DNA from: Archegozetes longisetosus
Lineage: Eukaryota > Arthropoda > Arachnida > Sarcoptiformes > Trhypochthoniidae
Assembly (NCBI GenBank): GCA_018873245.2
Contig: JAEMBT020000002.1
Span: 10,638,001 to 10,702,000 of the forward strand
Length of the DNA: 64,000 nucleotides
Direction: 5' to 3'
Shown: positions 52,551-64,000 of the stretch, piece after piece
Numbering within the stretch: the stretch's first letter is position 1
Layout: every line of letters begins with the position of its first letter
The notes under the pieces: model-generated
Databases searched by the model: none
What the model saw: only the letters and a program-made list of their open reading frames with translations
What the model was told of the DNA's origin: nothing
Program-made: the position numbers and the translations under genes

Positions 52551-54860
52551 TTTATAAAGCATTTAATTAAAAGTTTTGCAATATTTCAACATTGAATCCA
52601 TTACTTTTATATTAACAGTTTATTAACGATCTAATTGTGATGATAAACATTTATTTTCAGAAATAGATTGAGTTATGAAATAAAATCTAATTTTTATTAG
52701 ATTGAAAATTCAATTAAAAGATAAACTGGCAATGCGTCAGTGATTCTCTTTAATTATTGCAATCTTGTTCAATATTTTATTAGAATTCAAATTTAATTAT
52801 TTGTTCAATTATTCGGTCGACAAAAGAGTTGAGCTACTGATTGAAAAATTCGGATACGGTAACGATTACTTCGCTCCACTTTAAACAACTAAATATATCA
52901 GACGTTTAGACTAAGTTTAATATGACAGACGTGCCAACAATACTTCTGTAAATTGAGTCAAACTTATTGTATAAACATTAGCCTGACCTCAACCAAACTT
53001 ATATAAATGTTTCTATTTTGTGTTTTTCAAGGCATTTCAAATAGTCATTAGTAAAGTCAGTTTATAATGAATGCACTCCTTCTTGAGCTAAAAAGTTGTT
53101 GTTGTTATAAAGTTTAATATAAGTAAGAGAAATCTTCAATATCATCTTATGGCAATGGATTGGTGTCTACATATTTGACATAAACGCTCCTTCATATTAG
53201 GATTTTGCTGTCAAAAATACGGAATTAATCTTTGGATGATGTCAGTAAACTAGGATTAGGCTTGGCTTTTGTTTGTTATGGATTGGGGTATGGATTACGG
53301 TATGTTTATTAAGAAATATTTAAGAAATAATAACAACTGTCTAAACAGTTTGAATGGGGCAGAAAATAACGGAATGGCAAACATAGGGATGACTTAACTG
53401 TAAATACTTCACTTTTGATTAGAACAAGTTTTTTACAGTTATAAACGGCAGTAATGACAAGATTGTTTTGAAGTTCAATGAACTTTGAATTCTTGCACTC
53501 TGCAAGTTTATCATTTTGCAAGTTTAAAAGCGAACTGCGAGAATGCGGGACTTCAGGTTTGAAAACTAATTTCTGTATATTATAGGTATAGCATAGAACA
53601 CTTCTATTAGTGCTTCCACGAAAAAAGGTCACAAATATGTGATATTGTATTACATCAAATAATATAGTTTAAGGTCAAGGTTCACGTATGCGCTCTCTTA
53701 GTTTCTATCGAATACCATCAGTTTCTGATTGAAATATTCAGATATTTCATATCTAACGGGACACTTATCTGTTGTGCATTTCGGACGTTTCGGTTCTATT
53801 AAACGACTATTTGTTTTTATGAAAATTGTTATCTACTTTTTCGCTGGTCATCGCTGTTCGAGTTAACGAGTATTATTTCATTTCCAGACATAAGGTAAGA
53901 CTTAGCTTAAACTTCAATTGACTAACTCTTGCAGTCAGCAAAATGACAATTTTGTTCGATTTGTTCGCAATAATATAGAAGATTTTAAGCTGAAAGTTGA
54001 TATCTTATTTTTTTTTAAATCTTGATTCTTTACTTTGAGCAATAAAAAGTTGAATCAAACTCCCATTTTGCTAACTGTACGTTGATTTTCATATTTTTCA
54101 GTAAAGCTGGTGTGAAAACTGACCCAAACTTTACTAAAGAATGAATTTGGAAAAGTTTTGTGAGTAACAACTTTTGTTCATATTAAATGTTAATTCTATA
54201 AAACGTCTAATTAATTTATTCAAATCAATCACTTAATTTTTATTATTTAATAAAAAGATAGATTGTTGTGAATTTTTACTTTTTTTTACAATAATATGAC
54301 TTAAATTTGATATAAAAAGAAAACTTGAAAACTAATGATTTAATCTAGACTTAGTTAACAAAATCTAAAGACTGAATGTGTTTGTTAGGTAACTTAAATA
54401 GAGTGTCATATATTTATTGCTTAACCTGAATGATCAATCATATTCTACTTAGCGATACAAGTCTGTTACTCGAAACGTTTGTATTTCTAATTGGATTACA
54501 CCATCCCAATACAAATTAAATGATTAGTTTTCAATTGTTTTCTGCTAATATTATGCAGTAGTTGTTTCGTAGTTATTGTCAACTAATTAGAATAAGTTTT
54601 ATGTTCTTATGTTTGGTTTAACGCAACCTTTTTGTAAAAATAAAATATAGTAAAGCTGTCTAACTTTGACATCCATTTAAATAGTTTATAAGAACAAACC
54701 AAATAAATGCTTATCTTTATTATTTAACTCTCCATTCAAGTTTCAAACATTTAACTGTAATTGATTTGAATGAATGAATTAGTGTTTTAGAGTGAGTTCA
54801 ATTGAAGAGTGGAATAAGAAAAAGTTTTCAATAGAAGGACGCAATCGATTGGGAGTAAAG
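52551..54860. other. Intergenic, calumenin-like 3' UTR and ABCA upstream
   Basis: 2.3 kb of AT-rich DNA with the calumenin-like poly(A) signal (52679-52684) and one partial MITE-like arm near 54655. No coding exon or RNA gene was recognised. Confidence 0.5.
54650..54680. mobile_element. Partial copy 3 of the MITE-like element
   Basis: AGTAAAGCTGTCTAACTTTG followed by ACATCCATTTAAATAG matches the outer left arm of copy 1 (20124-20160) and the reverse complement of the right arms of copies 1 and 2. No matching second arm is clear downstream, so this is a solo end or a degraded copy. Confidence 0.4.
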
Positions 54861-57800
54861 ATGAGTTTCTGTAAACAACTTCGTCTTCTGCTGCGGCAAA
54901 AAATCTTATTAAGGAGGCGACAACCAGTAATAAACTAAATAACATAATAAATATAGCTTTTTATTTATTTAATTTTTTATTTATTTGGCATAATTCTAAT
55001 TATTTATAGACAACTTTAGTGTTGGAACTCTTTTGGCCGGCACTTGTCTTCATGGCAGTGTTCGTTGTCAGATTACAATTCCCGCCTCTGGACCGCCAAA
55101 CATGTATGTTATCTATTATTCATTACTTCTTTCCTTTAAACCATTAAACCCTTAAATCGTGTTTCCTTGCCCTCACGAATATTCCCGCTTCAATTTTGGT
55201 CTCATTTTTTGCTTAAATATGTTTTAAGCGTTTGTTCTTATTAGAAGCAGGATTACAACTAATATATAACTGATCACCACATTTATCACAATACATTTCA
55301 CAACTTTTCAACTTGCATTTATTAAAAACAATTCATTTTCAAACACTAATATCTTTGGGGTCAGCAAATACGAGAACCCTTTTACGATAGTCTTCAGGCA
55401 TTCTATCCCGTTCCCAATAACTTCAAACCTCTTGAGTCTCTCCAGATTCTCAAACTTTAGTTGGTTTGACTCAGTGATAGTTATTACATTTAATTAGTTT
55501 AAGTTAAAGTTAGCCATTATCAGTATTATATAATCTTAAACTATGTTTTGACGGAGAAATAATCTGTAACAATATATATCTACCCATAAGCCGATTGCCT
55601 TTTAATGTAAACTTCATGATTTAATGAATTTTTATCTGAAATTATATCTGAAATTTTTGTCCTAAAATCAACAAAACGAATCAATAAAATAAAAACAAAC
55701 GTTTTTTTATTAATTTTATTTTTGGTGCAATAGGTTATTACAACTCAAAAGCACTTCCGAGCGCTGGATCTGTCAATTTTTGGCAATCTCTTGTCTGCAA
55801 TATCGACAACCCATGCATTAACTCGACATCTTATCGAGAAGTTCCACAATATCCTCACGCGAGGTAAGAATATTTTGTTTATTACCAAAGCTTGCAATCG
55901 ATTAGCGGGTCTGAAGCAGTTTTATAAAGTTTGATTTCATACTAAAAGCTTATAATCTAAGATGTACTTTACAGTACTTGGAAAAGGATTTTAGAAATGA
56001 TTCGATTTGCGATAACAGCTCAAAACAGGCTACGAATGTATTACACTAACAGTAATAGTGCATTGCGTTCATAATATAGCATTAAATTATGGACAGATTA
56101 CTTTGCTAATATGCCTGAAATCTCGTAAATGTTCATATTACAAAGCTATTATTAAAACATGAATAATAAGTATATTTGAGCTTTAGCTGAACTAATAACT
56201 GAAAGCTGGCGTCAAATTAGATATAATAGTGTGGAGTAGTGAGACAAATAAACGATTAGTTAATAGCATTTAATCAAAATTAGAATAACTGAAGTGTGTT
56301 AAAGAAAGATGAAATTGCAAATATTCATATAGAATCCATAGTGTGGTTGAACAACTGTCTCCTCTACTAACCGACAAAAATGTGACGAGTGTTATAAGAG
56401 ACTTACCAAAAGGGATTCGACTCATTGCAACAATTGTTGAGACACTATCGCAACCAGAAGTGAAAAATACGTTAGAAAGTGGATTACCCCTAAAGGATAT
56501 ACTCAGAGAATCAGGTGAACAAAAACTGAGACAACTTCTGGCGAGAACTTTGCGAAGCAGTAAAGCATTGGAGACAATCAATATTCTAGTCAACTCTAAT
56601 TTGAATATCGTTAAACTGAGCTCAAAAAAAAGCTCAACCCATTTAAGAGAAGTGATTTGTGATCCAAACCTTTTGGCTGATTATATTCTAATCGATGATT
56701 TCAGTCATTTGAAACAAGTGTCTGAATCGTTGTGCTTAATTGAAAAATCTGAATTACAATCATTACTGCAATTAATTCAAGATGAAATAGATTTCGTCAG
56801 AATATTGAATCGATTGTCAAATATTATGAAATTCGTGGGTCTCAACGAATTTCTAGTTCATATTGAAAATATAGCAACAATGATTGATACTATAGATCGG
56901 ACCAATATATTCTCCTCAGTTAATGTACTGCTCAATTCTTCCTGGGCTACAGATCTTCCTCTTATTATCAAAAGTTTCAAAAGTGGCCAAATAGAAATGA
57001 AAACCCTATTAAAGATTGCCAGTGATATCGAGCCCTTATTCAAGCAACTTGACAAATATCATGATAATAATGATGAGTATGTAGAACAATCGCAACAGTT
57101 GACCCGCTTTTATGACAACGACGACATGGAATTACTCAATGACTATGACTTGTCGATTGAAAATATGAATATGAATGCAAATAAGGATAAAAACAGTTTG
57201 AAAAATATCGAGCAATTCGATTTAGATATTAGTGAATCCAATACTATCGCAGAGATTTTAGATAAAAACAAAAAGTCCTCAATTCTAGAAGAAAACCGGA
57301 TTTTACCGAAAGTGATCGCAAATATGGACCAATTGATCGATGGTCTGGAAAATTTTACTGCGTCAAGTCGTTGGACATCATTTATGCGTGTTTTTGAAGG
57401 GATAGAAACGATATTTGAAATACTGAGTCAGAACTCAAAGGCAAACATAAAGAAATTAAAGCCCCTAAAACTTGAAAGTTTATTAAGCAACTTACCGGAG
57501 CGCGTACAATCGCTAACAGCAGCTCTGAATCATCTATTTCCAGGAAGATGGCATTTTCTGCCATGGGCTAACAGAAGTCTTCACCAAATAGTTGAGTCAA
57601 TTCTAGACCATTTGCTGGAGGCATTGAAGCGGTCGACTAATGATGGAAAAATACATTACTTACCAGAATTAGTGCACTTACTATTAATGAGCACAGAGAG
57701 AGCAACACTTCCTCGGAAGTGCACTGAATGGACTCACGCCTTATGCAACAGACAGAGCTTCGTTTCTGTTTTTCCTCTTCCTATGACTAACATTGAAAAG

Positions 57801-60800
57801 TTCAACAACTCAGCTGTAGGCTTTTCGGCCACAATTACTCAGTTTCTAATTATCCTAATAGTTCGGACACTCATCAAACAGAACTATTATGGGGCCAAAC
57901 TTCAGCTAAAATACTCGATATCTATGTGGCAGCTAAACAAGCATTAAGTGATACCACTTGGAGCCAAATATTTAATGCCACATACGATGCCTGGCATTCG
58001 CAGAGCATTTCCGATCGCATTATATTTGCCTCGAGAATTGTTCAGCTCTTTGCTGACTGTTTTACTCCCGATGAACTGGTCAAATCTTCATTTTGGAAAG
58101 AAGTTTATAAGTATAAGAATGTGGCCAATGAAATAATTAATTTAATAATAGACGAAGTAAACCATTCGACAGAAACTGAAACTTTAGTTATCGATCAGTT
58201 GGCATTAGGGTCGCCAACATTGGCTGATTTACTAAACAAATTAATCGCATTACTGCCAGACTTAATAAGAGCAGTTATTCATACGATTACAGAAGACATG
58301 CCGAGTTTGATAGAGAAAATCGTTTTCACTCAACAAAACTGGTTGTCTGGCATGCCCTGCAACGGAGCAAGTCTTAGCGATCTGTTCCCATTACTTAAGC
58401 CAAACAGAACCGCTGTTCTAGAGGTCGAACAATTGATCTGTCAGCAAAAACAAGCTAGTAAAGAAGGCGGTGCTGGAAGCATACTCGACGAACTCATGGG
58501 TAATCCTAGAATTGCTTCTATAGTTATGGTTCTTCAAAGTCGATCTTCAGAACCACATGACGTTCACATGTTTTTGCCTCAACTCGATTGGGTCGAAGCC
58601 GCCACTAGTTTAGCATTAATTAAGGAATCCATTCAAAAAGTGCTTTCGATTGAAAACGGCATCAAATTATTCCCCGAAATCGATCATTTTGACGATAAAA
58701 TCAGACAGACTTTTAGGGAAAGTAGAAATTCTATACTAGATATGCCTAAACGAGGAGTTCCTCGACTTATTGCCTACTTGGCTGACATAGCAATGCCTCT
58801 GGCCATCAAGTTCTTCACATTAAACGAATCATTTCATAAAACATGCGACCAACCATTGAATTATGTGGATGAGAATAGTGAGGACCACTTATCAAAGCAG
58901 TGGCAGTGTCTTATTGTTGGCCTCAAGTTTGCCTCTTGGAGTGTCAATCAGATGACCATTCTTTTCAATAAGGTTCTAGAAAATTATATCACAGTTAAAA
59001 GTTTCGCCACGCAAAACAGTTATCTATCTAAATGTGTTTTAGTCGATAACAATATCCCTCTATTGATTGAAAATATTCCACAAACTTTCGAAATAATGTT
59101 GAACTCATTGCTTATAAGTAATGACGTGCAGCTCAAAAACGTTACATCTCTTTATGATTTGATATGCGCATCAAACATAGTTCCCGAGCCATTTGATAGG
59201 GACAAATGGAAGTCCTATACAGAAGTTAAGTCAGTCATGTGTTCGTTATTCGACAAGAAGAGCATAAACAACTGCAAGAGTTTGTTGTTGATAGAAGAGT
59301 GGAGCAAAAGTTTGGACATATTGAATGGGACTTGGTTCAACAGCTCTCCCATTCAGCTCAATGCTTCCTTCACCCATTCCTTAACACATATTCATAACTT
59401 CCTCTCTCTATTTGGTCAGTTCACTCCTAACACTATCAATAAGATTAGTGCTAAACTCATCAATCGAAACAACTGGTGGTTTCAAACTATCAACAAGTTA
59501 AGTAAATTTGAAAGCTTTCAGAGAAAGAGATTTACTTATGTAATGCAAACTCTCGCCCCTGACTTGTTAGACGTTATGCCAAACAAACATTATTATTCCA
59601 ATAACAATACTAGAAATTCGCTAATTGCACTGACTTTTGGCTTACATCAGTTGACATCAAGACTTGAGACTAGCTCTGAAAGGAATAGCACACAAATTGA
59701 TAACAAAAACGTGCATTATATGAACTCATTAGTCGAGTGGGCTGACAATTATCTTTTAGTTTCAGCTGAAACAGTAATGCAAACGCTAGCCTTAGACCCA
59801 ACCAAATTCACGAAATTATTTCAAAATAAACATTCGTTAGAATCAGTTTGGACTAAAGTTTGTAAATCACCAGTCGGTCAGTACTTCATAATTGATAACA
59901 ATTTGTCAGTTTTAGCCTCAAAAGCGAAAGAATCGATATGCGAGCTGAATTGGGGCGATATTTATGATGATTGGCTTGATTCTGGAACACAATCTCTCAA
60001 TCACTATTCAGACCATGAAATTATCACATTATTCTTGACAAAGTTGGGACAAACTTTAGATGCATTACTGATTGAAGGTTACGATAGAAATAAATTTCTT
60101 TTGATCGATGAATGGAAACCTATTTTTGACAAAATAAATCGTCTAATGAGTCAAACAAATCAGAGCTCTCGTTGGTTTAGTGAATCTGTCGGAAAAGTTA
60201 TCAGTTCACTAAACAGTGGCAGAACTATATCAAAGATAACAAAATCAATCAATAGATTGAATTGTGGATTGAATACTATTAAAAATGGTCTGACGTGGGA
60301 AAGTGTGCCATTCATCTATAAGAATAAGTCGGACGCGTTATCATTGTATTCAACAATTAATTCTGGTTTCACAATAAGTTCAATAGCAATCAACACTTTT
60401 CTGATTCAGAAAAAGGTAAGCCTATCTGATTTGAACTATAAAATTAGGCCAATCCAATCAATCATAACATAGCTATATCTGATGAAGATAAGTAGCTTTA
60501 CGATGATAGATTTGATCAAGTTTACTCTTGTTTGTCTCTATTATAAGTTTTTTTTTAAAGAATCCATTGTAATCTGAGTGCTTCTGGAAAATATCAAGTT
60601 CCAGACAGTTTACATAATTATTCGATTGATTGGATTTGACTTATCTAAGAGTCTGGTGCTTTGAAATGATATGTTAGAAATGACAGCATTTCTGCCGGAT
60701 TCGCTCAAAGGCAGACCATCTGTATTCTAATAGCTGAGGTCAAAACTTTCACAGCATTAAAGGCATCGAATTTTAGAAAATCGGGATTTTTGATTAATCA

Positions 60801-63800
60801 AAGGCTAACCTGAGTTAAGAACCGGTCTATAAGTAGATTGAAATAAGAGAGCTATGAATATGCTCTGAGCTTAGCTTCTAATGCAAACATGATTTTAAAG
60901 CAGCACTTAATACTAATTACTATATTTATGTTGAATAACTAATTTTCTATCTTACATAACAGTTTCAGAATTTTTTGGACGTTTTAATTAAACCAAAAAC
61001 AGGACTGAATTCGTTTTGTTCAATTCAAAATGAAGTTGAATTTCAGAACATCTTTGCAATGCCCTCGAGCTTGGATTTTATCGAAACACTAAAAGAGTTG
61101 CAGAATCTGTTTTGCAGGACTAATTCTTCGTTGATATATCACATAAATCCCATTTCAAATTGTTTTGGATATGAAACTGAATCGCATTCTTTGAATATTG
61201 AGAAATCTCTGAGTGTTTTCTTTGACGAAGTCATGCATGTCATCGAAAACGGGAAAAACGTTTACGAATCTGATGTACTGCCACCGATTCTAGATATAGG
61301 TCGTTGGATTCAATTCTCCAAATGGTGGTCCGATCAGGTAGAGCCTCATCCAAAGAGTAGCTTCACACTATTAGCGATGCGCACATTTCAGCTGGTCGAC
61401 TCGTTGTCTTCAGATCACGTCATTTGGAAAGCTTTCTATCATACAGTATTTGAGATTTCAGAAACATTCGCATATGTTTTGAGAGCTTTTCAAATCAAAG
61501 GCAAAGCTAATGGGGTTTATGATAACTTATTCACTTCAACAGTAGCTAATTTGATGTTTCCCGAAGTGAATGATTTTATATCGATTCGTACATATAAGCA
61601 GTTGAGATGGATTAAGACTGTCAGCAATTATTTTTCGTTGACACCTCATTCTCAAGAAGAGACGTGCGCCAGAATTGCCTCATCATATAATGACAGGCAA
61701 TTAAGTGAAATGACTGTTTTGCTTTGTCGTAACCATCCTTCAGAATGGGTTCACGCAACTAATCTGGCTGTCAATTATCATGATCTTCGAACAAAAGTCA
61801 ATTATTTAGCTAAATCTCTTTCGGAATTCATTCAAAACGCAAACACAACTGATTTACATCGTTTCACTAAAAGCAGACAAATGGAAACAATTGAAAGCGT
61901 TGCCGGCACTTCAGTAATCCTCATGTTAGCTGCTTCTCATAGTATGAAAAAGATGTCATTCGAAGAAATAATGAATACTTCGTGGCACACAATACCAAGA
62001 ATTTTAGACTCAGTTGACAAATATATTTGTACATCAAGCTTAGAAAAGGGAACATTCATTATACCGAACTATAATCCAAAGCCACCCAATCTTAAGACTA
62101 TGATCTGCGAACTTCCCACTTGGAACTTCACAGAAGCCTATTATTGGGTTTCAGACCATTTAGACGTGAAGAATATGCTTAACATAATAACCAACAACGG
62201 GACACTCCATCAATGCGTGACTCCATTGAAATTCATCTCAAGATGGCTACAAATAGGACAATTAGTTATCGATCAAATATCATCACGTAACTTGAGAAAT
62301 GAGATAAGGGATTGTTATTCGATTCTTAAGCGCCAATCTCTATGGACTCATTCGTTGAGATATATCAAATTTGTGAACGGAGTCATATCATTGATTAATA
62401 AGCTATCGATTGAAAATTCGTGGCCTTTTGTCAGACAAATATGGAAAACAATGAGTTATTTTGTTCTAAACCAAATCCCAGCGTATGTACCGATCACTGA
62501 TGTTATAAAACAAGATGTAGTTTTGCCCAAATTCTTCAACTCTTCGCAATACGTGAATAACTCAATGTCTAAATCAAAATCATCGCTCGCGATATCCCTA
62601 TTGATAAGTTCTTCGCTTAACATCAATGCGATCGCGTGGAAGAACTTTTCAAGCGTCGCTCTACAAGAGATGATATGCGGCAAAAGTGGTACTAAGAGTT
62701 ATGATGAACCTACCAAATTGCCAGTTATTGTTTCGAACAGCAACACTCCTCTAGACTCGCAACAGGAAAAAACCCTTTTTGAATATCTTTGCAACGATGA
62801 TAAACGTCTTGAATCTTTGCTCAATGCTTTCGACACGGCAAAAATTGACGCCCAATTGCCTGAACTACAAAAACATGAATTAAGTAAAGGAGAATGGCTC
62901 GAAAAGGTTGCCACGGAAGTGAAGAACGTGACGCCACAGTTCACCAACATTTATGATTTAGGCTTCAAAATAAATAACGGAAAGAGTGGAAGCATTGTCT
63001 CGTTGATACAGTTAACTAGAACTGAAACTCTTAATGCTGTGATCAAAAAACTGAATGATGTGATTGAGAAGTTGAGGCCAAAACTAGGTGAGGGGCCCAT
63101 CATTGAAGCTTTTCTTCAAGTAATGCGAGGACTCCAAAGCTTAAGAGAGCTTTCACTCAAAGGCCTTTTTGAAATCAAATGTATGTCAAAATCGACCAAT
63201 CTTGTATTAATGTTGCATTGTTTATCAAATTTCGGTTTTACATTTCAGACCAGTTTCGAGAACTAATCAAAAATGTAGAGGCAGTGGAAATATTTATGGA
63301 ATACCATCTGGGAGTTGAACAATTAGCTGTTCAAACAATACTGAGCTCTACTATTGATTTGACTGAATATGTGGCTCAGGGAGAAATCGATTCCAACTTA
63401 TTATGCAATAGAACTCAATTGTTCCAAATATTATCGATACCGAAAAATGAGTTGGGCGAAGAAATTGCTCCTTTGGATATCACGTCACATGCCATTTGCA
63501 CATTGAGTATTGCAGAAAACTATCGCTTTACTAATCAAATTCTAAAGCAGTTGGCTGTCAGGAAAATCATAAACAATGTGAGAATAATACCATACTATTA
63601 ATTATCATTCTAAATTTGACTCATCTTTTCTTAATAGTTCGTAAAACTTATAGCAAATGGTGTTTTGACAAAAGCTCATTTGCAAAATTCAGACATAAAG
63701 TCAGCGCTACAGGGATTGAAAGCTGCAGCTAAAGCAATGCCACACGTCAAAGGATTTGTTAGCAATTTCTCCTCCTCACTAGACTTAGACGAAGAATTGG

Positions 63801-64000
63801 ATGAACTAAATTTGAATGGAGATGGAATTGAATTACTTGGATGTAAGATTAATTGATTGCTTAAACTAAAAATTTAAGGTTTATATGTAATATGAGTAAC
63901 ATTGTTGAATTTGAACAGCACCTCAAACGTCCGTTATTTTGGGTAAACTAATGTGCGGACAGTCATTACCAGCTTTAAGTAAAGAGATGCAACTGATGAA
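54861..64000 (+). CDS. ABCA-family lipid transporter with giant first extracellular domain (5' part, continues beyond the window)
   Basis: Exons: 54861-54926, 55010-55103, 55734-55863, 56333-60415, 60963-63180, 63249-63577, 63638-63842, 63919 to the window end; about 2,400 residues so far. Full-length ABCA transporters export or flip lipids at the plasma membrane or lysosome-related organelles. The start MSFCKQLRLLLRQKILLRRR followed by helix TTLVLELFWPALVFMAVFVV, then RLQFPP and KALPSAG, is the ABCA N-terminus and first membrane helix. The rest is one luminal/extracellular domain with many Asn-glycosylation sites and scattered Cys; no second helix or ATP-binding domain has been reached. Only ABCA12/ABCA13-type proteins have first loops above about 1,000 residues, so it most resembles those. 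One base is missing in TTTT at 57822-57825: the frame moves from one large open frame to the next inside exon 4, and adding it makes exon 4 fit its flanking phases. Confidence 0.85.

Overview
The window is nuclear DNA of an arthropod. Acariform mite or another small chelicerate is my best guess: AT-rich sequence, GT-AG introns mostly 40-200 bp with a few multi-kb ones, a chitinase with CBM14 domains, an insect/crustacean-type cytoplasmic actin and a Toll-like ectodomain. I see no bacterial or viral genes. The window is a dense series of unrelated housekeeping genes with no operon logic. All exon boundaries below were built by hand from splice sites, reading phase and remembered family features. 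No database search was run.

Layout: giant chitinase (+, 114-13301); POLG2 (-, 13648-15408); MGMT (-, 16186-16869); pelota (+, 17192-21773), whose 3 kb first intron contains an intronless KLHL2/3-type kelch gene (+, 17981-19696) and a MITE-like element; a short PHF10/SAYP-like gene (+, 22057-23004); a FAM104/VCF-like gene (-, 23248-23782); a 4 kb gene-poor stretch with an actin promoter (CArG and CCAAT boxes); actin (+, 28123-30105); a BAR-RhoGAP of the ARHGAP17/44/SH3BP1 family (+, 31387-36276); RRS1 (+, 37304-38542); peroxisomal AGPS (-, 38757-41071); a Toll-like LRR receptor without TIR domain (+, 41782-43330); Canopy 3/4 (-, 43489-44383); ARPC1 (-, 46091-47627); a calumenin-type CREC protein (+, 51299-52550); and the 5' part of an ABCA transporter with a giant first extracellular domain (+, 54861 to beyond 64000).

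Three patterns deserve attention. (1) Conserved reading frames are broken five times by exactly one missing base in a homopolymer (chitinase, RRS1, Toll-like twice, ABCA). In each case the conserved protein continues in the next frame, which looks more like residual consensus error than pseudogenization. (2) A short element with roughly 40-45 bp terminal inverted repeats occurs in pelota intron 1 and fills most of an AGPS intron, with one terminus only 3 bases from the 5' splice site (introner-like); a third partial copy lies upstream of the ABCA gene. (3) Several genes have lineage-specific forms: the chitinase has altered GH18 accessory motifs and a linker of about 1,500 residues, POLG2 is very short, the Toll-like receptor lacks TIR, and the PHF10-like protein lacks its N-terminal part.
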